Source of the DNA: Thermoleophilia bacterium | Lineage (GTDB): Bacteria > Actinomycetota > Thermoleophilia > Gaiellales > Gaiellaceae | Assembly: GCA_016844515.1 (NCBI GenBank) | Contig: JAERMP010000041.1 | Location: 1 to 11,965, forward strand | Direction of reading: 5' to 3' | DNA: 11,965 nucleotides | Shown: positions 6,215 through 11,965 of the stretch, piece by piece | Layout of the letters: each line of letters opens with the position of its first letter | How positions within the stretch are numbered: position 1 is the stretch's first letter | Translations under genes and position numbers: made by a program | Notes under the pieces: model-generated | Databases searched by the model: none | What the model saw: the letters and a program-made list of their open reading frames with translations, nothing else | Told to the model about the DNA's origin: nothing

Positions 6215-7180
6215 CTAGGCGGTGAATCCTAGCTCGCGGCGCCAGGCGTCCGTGTGCGCGCCGAGCTGCACTGGGGCGGCGTCCTGTGAGCCCCCGAAGT
6301 CGGCCGCCGCCTCCTCTCGACTCCACACAGGCCCCACGCAGACGTCCTCGTCGCCGAAATGTGCAAGCCAGTCGGCGAGCGTTCGAGAGGAGAAGATCAT
6401 CGCAAGCTCGGCTGAAAGCTCTTCCTGATCCGCGTCGAACTGTTGGTCGGCGAGCTCGGGTCTGCGCACGAGCTCACAGAGGCGCAGGAAGAACTTCGGC
6501 TCGAGCGCACCCACGGTCAGGAAGCGACCGTCGGCGGTCGCGTAGACCCGGTAGCACGCAAGTCCTCCGGTCAGCATCTGCGACACCGGCTCGCCGCCGA
6601 GGCGGTGCGCGACGAGGTCGTGCGAGCGATGGGTCATCGAGATCACGATGCGCGCGCCTCGTCCAGTCCGCTCGCGCGCGAAGAGCGCCGCGAGAACCTC
6701 CGTAACGGCGCCGAGAGCCCCGGCGGCGAGGTCGGCGATCTGCACCGGCGGGAGCCCGGGAGCCGTGTCCTCGAGGACACCTGCCCACCCGAGGTAGTTC
6801 ACGTCGTGACCGGCGCGCGTGCGATGCGGCCCCTTGTCGCCGAAGCCGGTGATCGAGCAGTAGACGACCGTGTCCAGAACGTCGCCCGGACCGACCCCGA
6901 GGCGCTCGGCGACACCCGGCCGGAAACCTTCCAGGACGACGTCAGCTCGAGCGCACAGCGCTCGCGCGAACGCTGCGTCTGTCTTGAAGTCGCAGACGAC
7001 CGATTCGGTCCCGGCGCGGAGCGCCGTGTCCCACGCGGTCGCGGTCGGCCGCATCGGGTCGCCGTCCGGTGGCTCCACTCGGACGACCCGTGCACCGAGC
7101 CGCAACAGCTCTCGACTCGCGTAGGCCCCGGGCAGGTAGCGCGTGAAGTCGACGACGAGGATGCCTGCGAGCGGTTGCAC
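6215..7180 (-). CDS. Alpha-methylacyl-CoA racemase-type enzyme (CaiB/BaiF family III fold)
   Basis: A 321-residue member of the CoA-transferase family III fold. It opens MQPLAGILVVDFTRYLPGAY, the family N-terminus, which supports GTG 7180 over an upstream TTG at 7228. The residues of the racemase branch (AMACR, and MCR of Mycobacterium tuberculosis) are all in place: His125 in RAGHDVNYL, Asp150 in QIADLAAG and Glu227 in GALEPKFF. This favours epimerising 2-methylacyl-CoA over moving CoA between acids. Such racemases let 2R-methyl branched acyl-CoAs enter beta-oxidation, which fits the neighbouring acyl-CoA dehydrogenases. It is divergent from the TetR gene, and its promoter region is covered by the operator at 7211-7230. 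A TACGCT box lies 8 nt before the start. A transferase role remains possible. Confidence 0.88.
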   Translation of the reverse strand: MQPLAGILVVDFTRYLPGAYASRELLRLGARVVRVEPPDGDPMRPTATAWDTALRAGTESVVCDFKTDAAFARALCARADVVLEGFRPGVAERLGVGPGDVLDTVVYCSITGFGDKGPHRTRAGHDVNYLGWAGVLEDTAPGLPPVQIADLAAGALGAVTEVLAALFARERTGRGARIVISMTHRSHDLVAHRLGGEPVSQMLTGGLACYRVYATADGRFLTVGALEPKFFLRLCELVRRPELADQQFDADQEELSAELAMIFSSRTLADWLAHFGDEDVCVGPVWSREEAAADFGGSQDAAPVQLGAHTDAWRRELGFTA

Positions 7181-7204
7181 GCGGCCGGAGCGTACATCTA
7201 TCCT
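7175..7204 (+). promoter_or_regulatory. Promoter of the TetR-cupin operon
   Basis: TTGCAC (7175-7180) and TATCCT (7199-7204) are 18 bp apart, which would start the transcript near 7211, at the operator and only a base or two before TTG 7213. The -35 match is weak; the -10 box and the operator position give the support. Confidence 0.45.
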
Positions 7205-7210
7205 CGACCT

Positions 7211-7230
7211 GGTTGACTGACCGTTCAATC
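7211..7230. promoter_or_regulatory. TetR operator, site 1 (imperfect palindrome)
   Basis: GGTTGACTGACCGTTCAATC agrees at 16 of 20 positions with the perfect palindrome at 9645-9664, including the run TTGACTGAC. It covers the TTG start codon of the TetR gene and lies 30 bp upstream of the divergent racemase-type gene, so it can control both, giving autoregulation. Confidence 0.6.
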
Positions 7231-7809
7231 GCCCAGGAGGAGCGCCGTCGGCAGATCCTCGCTGCCGCGGTGCGGGTCTTCGCGCGGACCGGGTACCACG
7301 GGTCGCGCGTCAGCGACATCGCCGAGGAGGCCGGCGTCGCGCACGGTCTTCTCTATCACTACTTCTCCTCGAAGGAAGAGGTGCTCCAGACGGTCTTTCG
7401 TGAGAACTGGGGCGAGCTCATCGAGCGCTTCCGGGCTGTGGAGGCGGCGGACGAGCCTGCCCACGAGAAGCTCGAGGGGATCGCGAAGATCCTCTTGCGC
7501 ACGTGGCGCAACGACCCGGATCTCGTCACCGTGATGGTGCGGGAGGTCGCTCGCAGCCAGCAACTGCAGGGGCAGGTCGATGAGGTGCGCGAGGCCTTCG
7601 CGATCGTCCAGCGCGTGATCGAGGAGGGCCAGGCGGCAGGCGACTTCCGGCCTGATCTCGATGCTCGCCTCGCGAGCTGGGTCGTCTACGGGGGGCTCGA
7701 GGAAGTGCTGACCGGCTGGGTGCTCGGGCAGCTACCCGCTGGGGAAGAGGAGGTCGCGCGCGCCGAGCGCACGGCGATCGACGTCGCCCTGAACGGGCTG
7801 AGCGCCTAG
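7213..7809 (+). CDS. TetR/AcrR-family transcriptional repressor, probably of acyl-CoA metabolism
   Basis: A 198-residue regulator. The N-terminal DNA-binding domain starts EERRRQILAAAVRVFARTGY (about residues 9-28), with the helix-turn-helix SRVSDIAEEAGVAHGLLYHYFSSKEEVL at about 31-58, a textbook TetR signature. The all-helical C-terminal domain (60-198) is of the FadR-like type that binds acyl-CoA or related ligands; ligand identity is an inference from the neighbours. The start is TTG 7213: it gives the usual short N-arm and no better start exists before the first helix. Because the predicted transcript starts at nearly the same base and there is no ribosome site, the mRNA is probably leaderless. 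The operator at 7211-7230 overlaps this start. The cupin gene follows after 10 bp in the same operon. Confidence 0.92.
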   Translation: MTDRSIAQEERRRQILAAAVRVFARTGYHGSRVSDIAEEAGVAHGLLYHYFSSKEEVLQTVFRENWGELIERFRAVEAADEPAHEKLEGIAKILLRTWRNDPDLVTVMVREVARSQQLQGQVDEVREAFAIVQRVIEEGQAAGDFRPDLDARLASWVVYGGLEEVLTGWVLGQLPAGEEEVARAERTAIDVALNGLSA

Positions 7810-7819
7810 TCTCTCGGCC

Positions 7820-8284
7820 GTGAACGTCTTCAACCTCTACGGGGACGAGTGGGATCGCGTCGAGGAGCGCCCCGAGTGGCGGAGCAAGGACGCGTGGGTC
7901 GGAGCGCGGATCGGCGCCGAGCTCCTGGGCGGGAGCATGTACGAGCTCGAGCCCGGTGACCGGCTCTGGCCGTACCACACGCACCACGCGAACGAGGAGT
8001 GGCTCGTCGTGATCCGTGGGAAGCCGACGCTGCGCACGCCCGAGGGCGAGCAGGAGCTCGCCGAGGGCGACGTCGTCTGCTTCCGGCGCGGGAACGAGGG
8101 TCTGCATCAGGTCCGGAACGGCACCGACGCGCCGATCCGCGTCCTCATGCTCTCCACGCTGCTGGCGCCCGATATCGTCGAGTACCCGGACTCCGGCAAG
8201 GTCGGCGCGCGCAGCGTCGCGGGCGAGCGCATCCTCCTGAGCCGCCCGGGCCCGATCCTCGACTACTGGGACGGCGAGGCGTAG
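7820..8284 (+). CDS. Single-domain cupin protein
   Basis: A 154-residue protein with one small beta-barrel cupin domain. Motif 1 is clear: HTHHANEEWLVVIRG with His53, His55 and Glu60 as metal ligands. Motif 2, EGDVVCFRRGNEGLHQVRN, supplies His96 and Asn100, though the usual PxG is replaced by RRG. A metal site of three His and one Glu is therefore expected. Known roles of such proteins include sugar isomerases, small dioxygenases and ligand sensors; none can be chosen here. GTG 7820 lies 10 bp after the TetR stop, so the two are co-transcribed and both should respond to the TetR ligand. The C-terminal segment ILLSRPGPILDYWDGEA resembles a tail common in actinobacterial cupins. The dispersed repeat lies after its 3' end. 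Confidence 0.88.
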   Translation: MNVFNLYGDEWDRVEERPEWRSKDAWVGARIGAELLGGSMYELEPGDRLWPYHTHHANEEWLVVIRGKPTLRTPEGEQELAEGDVVCFRRGNEGLHQVRNGTDAPIRVLMLSTLLAPDIVEYPDSGKVGARSVAGERILLSRPGPILDYWDGEA

Positions 8285-8312
8285 CGGCCGAACTGGGATT
8301 CGGAGCGGCCCG

Positions 8313-8385
8313 GCCGCGAAGCGGACGGCTTTAGGGATCTTCGCGCGACCGGAATTCCGCAGCTAGCGGATTCCGGTCTTGCGCA
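8313..8385 (-). repeat. Two-hairpin dispersed repeat, copy 2 (inverted)
   Basis: Read on the minus strand it has the same order of parts as copy 1 at 3528-3603: TGCGCA, AGACCGGAATCCGC, a short loop, GCGGAATTCCGGTC with one extra A, CGCGA, GATCCCT, AAGC, then a small hairpin CCGC-TTC-GCGG. The second hairpin keeps the TTC loop but not the arm sequence, a sign of compensating change or independent decay. It fills the gap between the convergent cupin and glutaryl-CoA dehydrogenase genes, 5 bp from the stop of the latter. Confidence 0.75.
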
Positions 8386-8390
8386 CGGAA

Positions 8391-9578
8391 TCAGCGGAAC
8401 GCGTTCTCGCCGGTCAGCGCCTGGCCGACGACGAGCGTGTGCACCTCGTGGGTTCCCTCGTACGTGAGCACCGACTCGAGGTTGTTCACGTGGCGGATCA
8501 CGGGGTACTCGAGCGTCACGCCGTTCGCGCCGAGGATCGTCCGCGCCGAGCGCGCGACTTCGATCGCACCCCGGACGTTCCCCATCTTCCCGAGGCTCAC
8601 TTGCTCCGGACGGAGCGTGCCGGCGTCCTTCATCCGGCCGAGGTGGAGGGCGACGAGCGTGGCGCGGTTGAGCTCGAGCGCCATCTCGGCGAGCTTCTGC
8701 TGCGTGAGCTGGTATGCGGCGATCGGCTTGCCGAAGACGATCCGCTCCTTCGCGTAGTCGAGCGCGCACTCGAAGCAGGCACGACCCGATCCGACGGCTC
8801 CCCAGACGATTCCGAAACGGGCTTCGCTCAAGCAAGAGAGCGGCCCCCGGAGTGTCGTCGCGCCGGGCAGGAGGTTCTCGTCAGGAACACGAACGTCCTG
8901 GAGCACGAGCTCCGACGTCACCGACGCGCGTAGCGAGAGCTTCTTGTGGATCTCGGGCGCCGTGAAGCCCGGCATGCCCTTCTCGACGATGAAGCCGCGG
9001 ATTGCGCCGTCGTCGGTGCGAGCCCAGACGATCGCGATATCGGCGATCGTCCCGTTCGTGATCCACATCTTGGCGCCGTTCAGGATCCAGTCGGAGCCGT
9101 CGCGGCGTGCGTGCGTCCGCATCGAGCCGGGGTCGGATCCCGCGTCCGGCTCGGTCAGGCCGAAGCAGCCGATGACTTCACCGGCGTGCATCGAGGGAAG
9201 CCAGCGCTCCTTCTGCTCCTCCGATCCCCAGCGCCAGATCGGGAACATCGCCAACGATCCCTGTACCGAGACCGCGCTGCGAACGCCGGCGTCCCCAGCC
9301 TCGAGCTCCATGCACGTAAGGCCGTACGAAACGGCGCTCGCCCCAGGAAGGCCATAGCCGTCGAGGTGCATCCCGTAGAGCCCGAGCTTGGCGAGCTCTC
9401 CGAAGAGCTCGCGCGGGAAGATCCCTTTCTCGAACCAGTCGCCGACGTCGGGCAGCACGTTCTCGCGCACGAACTGGCGTACCGTGTCGCGGATCGCCCG
9501 CTCCTCGTCGCTGAGGAGTGCGTCGATCGCAAGGAGATCGAGCGGATCGAGGGTGGGGAGCTCGGTCGTCGTCGCCAT
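8391..9578 (-). CDS. gcdH: Glutaryl-CoA dehydrogenase
   Basis: A 395-residue FAD enzyme that oxidises and decarboxylates glutaryl-CoA to crotonyl-CoA in lysine, tryptophan and aromatic acid breakdown. It matches the family along its whole length: VRSAVSVQGSLAMFPI with Arg100 (equivalent to Arg94 of the human enzyme), the FAD/substrate segment CFGLTEPDAGSD (138-149), WITNGTIADIAIVWART, the Arg/Gly segment SEARFGIVWGAVG (251-263), and LTYEGTHEVH with catalytic Glu374 preceded by Tyr373. These distinguish it from ordinary fatty acyl-CoA dehydrogenases. ATG 9578 is preferred over GTG 9587 because the TAGGAT box ends directly before that GTG and 9 nt before the ATG. It is divergent from the second acyl-CoA dehydrogenase; electrons should go to ETF. 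Glutaconyl-CoA versus crotonyl-CoA as product cannot be told. Confidence 0.92.
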   Translation of the reverse strand: MATTTELPTLDPLDLLAIDALLSDEERAIRDTVRQFVRENVLPDVGDWFEKGIFPRELFGELAKLGLYGMHLDGYGLPGASAVSYGLTCMELEAGDAGVRSAVSVQGSLAMFPIWRWGSEEQKERWLPSMHAGEVIGCFGLTEPDAGSDPGSMRTHARRDGSDWILNGAKMWITNGTIADIAIVWARTDDGAIRGFIVEKGMPGFTAPEIHKKLSLRASVTSELVLQDVRVPDENLLPGATTLRGPLSCLSEARFGIVWGAVGSGRACFECALDYAKERIVFGKPIAAYQLTQQKLAEMALELNRATLVALHLGRMKDAGTLRPEQVSLGKMGNVRGAIEVARSARTILGANGVTLEYPVIRHVNNLESVLTYEGTHEVHTLVVGQALTGENAFR

Positions 9579-9612
9579 GCGCGTCACATCCTACGAGAAC
9601 GCTTCCGGGTGC

Positions 9613-9642
9613 TTGACCACCTGCGCTCGAAGGGCGTAGACT
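9613..9642 (+). promoter_or_regulatory. Promoter of the acyl-CoA dehydrogenase-SDR operon
   Basis: TTGACC (9613-9618) and TAGACT (9637-9642) are separated by 18 bp, the best -35/-10 pair in the window. Transcription would begin near 9649, inside the palindrome at 9645-9664, so a bound repressor would block it. The resulting leader of about 34 nt carries GGAGCGGAGG (9671-9680) before ATG 9683. Confidence 0.65.
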
Positions 9643-9644
9643 CT

Positions 9645-9664
9645 GATTGACTGACTAGTCAATC
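9645..9664. promoter_or_regulatory. TetR operator, site 2 (perfect palindrome)
   Basis: GATTGACT and AGTCAATC are perfect 8-bp inverted repeats separated by GACT. The site begins two bases after the -10 box and covers the expected transcription start. Its similarity to the site over the TetR start (16 of 20) suggests that the same repressor binds both. Confidence 0.75.
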
Positions 9665-9682
9665 GAACCAGGAGCGGAGGCC

Positions 9683-10864
9683 ATGACTCAGGTTGAGACC
9701 GGTGTTACCACCGGCGTCTCGTTTGCACTGTCGCCAGAGCAGCGGGAGCTGCGCGCGCTCGCGCGCGAGTTCGCCGAGAGGGAGATCCGGCCGAAGGCCG
9801 CCGAGTACGACGAGCACTCGACGCACCCCGTCGACGTCATCGCGAAAGCACATGAGCTCGGCCTCATGAACCTCCACATTCCAGAGTCCCTGGGTGGTTC
9901 CGGCTTGTCCGCGTTCGACGGCATGCTCGTCGGCGAGGAGCTGAACTGGGGGTGCTCCGGCATCGGCACGTCGATCGGCGCGAACGGCCTCGGCGCCGCC
10001 CCTGTGCTCATCGCGGGGACGGAGACCCAGAAGGAGCAGTGGTTGCCGCCGCTCCTCGAGGAGCCGATCATCTGCTCGTTCGGTCTGAGCGAGCCGGACG
10101 CAGGCTCGGATGTCGCTCGCATGAAAAGCACCGCCGAGCGGAAGGGCGACGAGTACGTCCTCAACGGCTCGAAGACGTTCATCACGAACGCCGGTTACGC
10201 GGCGTGGACGGTCGTCTTCGCCAAGACCGATCCGGACAAGGGCCATCGCGGCATCTCGGCGTTCATCGTCCCGATGGACGCGCCGGGCGTCCAGATCGAG
10301 AAGCACCTGGACAAGATGGGCCAGCGGGCGACAGACACCTCCGCCTTCGCACTCACCGATGTCGTCGTTCCTGCGGCAAATCGGCTGGGCGAGGAAGGTG
10401 AGGGCTTCAAGGTCGCGATGAAGACGCTCGACTTCACGCGGCCGGGGACCGCCGCCGGGGCTGTCGGCGTCGCTCAGGCGGCCTATGAGCACGCCGTCGA
10501 ATACGCGAAAGAGCGTGTCACGTTCGACGTGCCGATCGCGATGCACCAGGGCGTCAACTTCATGATCGCGGACATGGCGACCGAGATCGAGGCGGCGAGA
10601 CTGCTCGTCTGGCAGTCCGCATGGCTGCACGATCAGGGCAAGCGCGCCACGCTGCAGTCGTCGTTCGCGAAGCGGTTTGCCGCGGACATCGCGATGAAGG
10701 TGACGACGGACGCCGTGCAGGTCTTCGGCGGCTACGGGTACATCAAGGAGTACCCCGTCGAGAAGCTCATGCGTGATGCCAAGCTCTTCCAGATCTACGA
10801 AGGAACCTCACAGATCCAGCGGCTCGTGATCGCCAAAGAGATCTTCTTGCCGCGGGACGACTGA
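9683..10864 (+). CDS. Acyl-CoA dehydrogenase, medium-chain type
   Basis: A 393-residue FAD flavoprotein that makes the 2-enoyl-CoA in the first step of beta-oxidation. The three domains are visible: N-terminal helices (about 15-120), the beta domain with CSFGLSEPDAGSD (131-143) and FITNAGYAAWTVVFAKT, and the C-terminal helices with ERVTFDVPIAMHQGVNFMIADMA and QVFGGYGYIKEYPVEKLMRDAKLFQIYEGTSQIQR. The catalytic base is Glu373 in IYEGTSQIQR, the position used by short- and medium-chain enzymes. HQ in the RVTFD...HQG segment is like MCAD. Chain-length preference is an inference. ATG 9683 follows a GGAG-rich ribosome site, and the promoter carries the TetR operator. The SDR start overlaps its stop by one base (TGATG), so the two are translationally coupled. 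Confidence 0.93.
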   Translation: MTQVETGVTTGVSFALSPEQRELRALAREFAEREIRPKAAEYDEHSTHPVDVIAKAHELGLMNLHIPESLGGSGLSAFDGMLVGEELNWGCSGIGTSIGANGLGAAPVLIAGTETQKEQWLPPLLEEPIICSFGLSEPDAGSDVARMKSTAERKGDEYVLNGSKTFITNAGYAAWTVVFAKTDPDKGHRGISAFIVPMDAPGVQIEKHLDKMGQRATDTSAFALTDVVVPAANRLGEEGEGFKVAMKTLDFTRPGTAAGAVGVAQAAYEHAVEYAKERVTFDVPIAMHQGVNFMIADMATEIEAARLLVWQSAWLHDQGKRATLQSSFAKRFAADIAMKVTTDAVQVFGGYGYIKEYPVEKLMRDAKLFQIYEGTSQIQRLVIAKEIFLPRDD

Positions 10865-11697
10865 TGGCGCTCGAGATCGATCTCTCAGGACGCGTCGCTC
10901 TTGTTACCGGGGGCTCGCGCGGCCTCGGCCGCGCGGACGCGCTGACACTCGCGCGCGCGGGTGCGGACGTCGCGATAGCCGACATCCTCGTCGAATCGGA
11001 GCTCTCAGAGGAGACCGACAGCTGGGGGCCGCTCGCGACCGCCGCGAGGGCCCAGGGGATGGTTCACACGGAGGAGACGGTCGGCGAGATCCGCGCGATG
11101 GGGCGCCGCTCGGTTGCGGTCCGCTGTGACGTCACCGATCGCGAGCAGGTCGCGGCGGCGGTCGCGCAGACGGTCGAGGAACTCGGCTCGGTCGACATCC
11201 TCGTGAACAATGCAGGCACCCTCGACCACGTCGGGCAGTTCTCGGACCAGAGCCCCGAGCTGTGGGAGCGGGATCTCCGAGTCAACCTCACCGGCGGGTT
11301 CAACTGCGCGCAGGCGGTCTGGCCGCACATGAAGGAGCGTGGCTGGGGCCGGATCGTGAACATGGCCTCGGTCGCGGGCACCCTCGGCGGGTTCGGTCAG
11401 GCGAGCTACTCGACGACGAAGTCCGGGATCCTGGGCCTGACGAAGACGCTCGCGATGGAGGGTGGCCGTCACGGGATCACCTCCAATGCGATCGTTCCCG
11501 GGATCATCGGAACCGAGGCGTTCCACATGGCGAGCGCGGTGATGAACGAGCGGATCGCTGCCCGGACGGTCTTCAAGAGGCCCGGGGAGCCTCAGGACAT
11601 CGCGAACGCCATCGCGTTCCTCTGTTCCGACCTCGCCGGCTACATCACGGGAGTCGGGCTCTACGTCTCCGGCGGGATCGAGCTCTTCGTCTTCTGA
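10864..11697 (+). CDS. Short-chain dehydrogenase/reductase with an extended N-terminal loop
   Basis: A 277-residue classical SDR. The cofactor motif TGGSRGLG lies at 15-22, Asp40 after strand 2 favours NAD over NADP, and NNAG lies at 115-118. The catalytic set is Asn141, Ser169, Tyr182 and Lys186 (YSTTK). The end ITGVGLYVSGGIELFVF resembles 3-oxoacyl/3-hydroxyacyl dehydrogenases. Between Asp40 and CDVTD (88-92) it has about 25 extra residues compared with FabG-like proteins. It is co-translated with the acyl-CoA dehydrogenase, so oxidation of a 3-hydroxyacyl-CoA, or reduction of a related ketone, is a reasonable guess. A short GC hairpin (GCCCC-CGAC-GGGGC) lies just after the stop without a T tract. 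Confidence 0.9.
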   Translation: MALEIDLSGRVALVTGGSRGLGRADALTLARAGADVAIADILVESELSEETDSWGPLATAARAQGMVHTEETVGEIRAMGRRSVAVRCDVTDREQVAAAVAQTVEELGSVDILVNNAGTLDHVGQFSDQSPELWERDLRVNLTGGFNCAQAVWPHMKERGWGRIVNMASVAGTLGGFGQASYSTTKSGILGLTKTLAMEGGRHGITSNAIVPGIIGTEAFHMASAVMNERIAARTVFKRPGEPQDIANAIAFLCSDLAGYITGVGLYVSGGIELFVF

Positions 11698-11815
11698 GGC
11701 CGCCCCCGACGGGGCACCCCAACCCACCACCCACTGTCAATTCTAGTCCGGAAGCGCGTACCCATGTTGATCGGTTCGTCAACGAATCTGTGGATTGTCG
11801 TCCCCAACGAAAGAA

Positions 11816-11845
11816 CGTTCGCGAGCCGCTGAGTGCTCGCGAACG
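11816..11845. repeat. Perfect 11-bp inverted repeat upstream of the last gene
   Basis: CGTTCGCGAGC (11816-11826) and GCTCGCGAACG (11835-11845) flank an 8-base loop. It ends 5 bp before the TAAAAT box, so it occupies the -35 region and could be a regulator-binding site. It has no T tract, so it does not look like a terminator. The rest of 11698-11815 shows no gene. Confidence 0.55.
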
Positions 11846-11850
11846 CTCTG

Positions 11851-11856
11851 TAAAAT
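11851..11856 (+). promoter_or_regulatory. -10 box TAAAAT of the last gene
   Basis: TAAAAT matches five of six bases of the -10 consensus and lies 10 nt before GTG 11867. No -35 match is visible; the inverted repeat takes its place, as expected if an activator or an alternative sigma factor helps. Confidence 0.5.
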
Positions 11857-11866
11857 TCTCGACCCT

Positions 11867-11965
11867 GTGCGCGCCGATTCACCGATCTTCTCGTCGACGA
11901 GCCGTCGGCGCAGTCGCAGCCGATCGACTCTGGTCACGGCTGCGCTCTGCATCGCGGGTCTCGTC
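11867..11965 (+). CDS. N-terminus of a probable exported or membrane protein, cut by window edge
   Basis: GTG 11867 opens 33 codons that run off the right edge. The product has a polar, Ser/Arg-rich start (SSTSRRRSRSRS, about residues 9-20) followed by LVTAALCIAGLV, the pattern of a signal peptide or first membrane segment: positive charge, then a hydrophobic core. A TAAAAT box lies 10 nt upstream and there is no ribosome site, so the mRNA may be nearly leaderless. I cannot name the family from this fragment. Confidence 0.45.
   Translation, partial: MRADSPIFSSTSRRRSRSRSTLVTAALCIAGLV

Noticed and set aside
11766..11783. GTTGA-N8-TCAAC, with the same TTGA-N8-TCAA spacing as the two TetR operators, possible third operator
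   Set aside because: Only about 11 of 20 positions agree with the perfect operator and the TGACTGAC core is missing; it is also about 80 bp from the nearest -10 box. Too weak to call.

Overview
The window is GC-rich (about two thirds G+C by eye). It uses GTG and TTG starts freely, and its gene set is typical of Actinobacteriota: a Ku end-joining protein, several acyl-CoA enzymes, a TetR regulator and a tRNA-Pro(CGG) without an encoded CCA. The protein flavour suggests a soil or aquatic actinobacterium, possibly of the Thermoleophilia, but no marker gene here fixes the lineage.

Layout. Positions 1-1576 (minus) hold most of a long-chain acyl-CoA synthetase whose C-terminus lies off the left edge. 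Ku (1695-2543, plus) is divergent from it. A broken IS4-type transposase tail follows Ku (2560-2811). A small minus-strand gene for a 58-residue helix-turn-helix-like protein (3066-3242) has what looks like a complete transcription attenuator in its leader. Then come tRNA-Pro (3449-3522), a two-hairpin repeat (3528-3603) and a three-way-junction palindrome (3618-3669). A methyltransferase (minus) and a HAD hydrolase (plus) diverge around 4600, and a secreted trypsin-fold protease follows (5392-6204).

From 6215 the window is a catabolic locus: an alpha-methylacyl-CoA racemase-type enzyme (minus), a divergent TetR repressor with a downstream cupin gene (plus), glutaryl-CoA dehydrogenase (minus), then a medium-chain-type acyl-CoA dehydrogenase overlapping a short-chain dehydrogenase (plus). 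The start of a probable membrane or secreted protein reaches the right edge.

How the genes fit together. The synthetase, racemase, two acyl-CoA dehydrogenases and the SDR are all steps in activating and beta-oxidising fatty, branched or dicarboxylic acyl-CoAs. Two closely related 20-bp palindromes, one over the TetR start and the racemase promoter region and one just after the acyl-CoA dehydrogenase promoter, make the TetR protein the likely local repressor of these steps.

Main items for a second look are the attenuator-like leader of the 58-residue protein, the shared TetR operators, the repeated two-hairpin element and a recurring TANNNT box 6-10 nt before start codons, which points to leaderless mRNAs.
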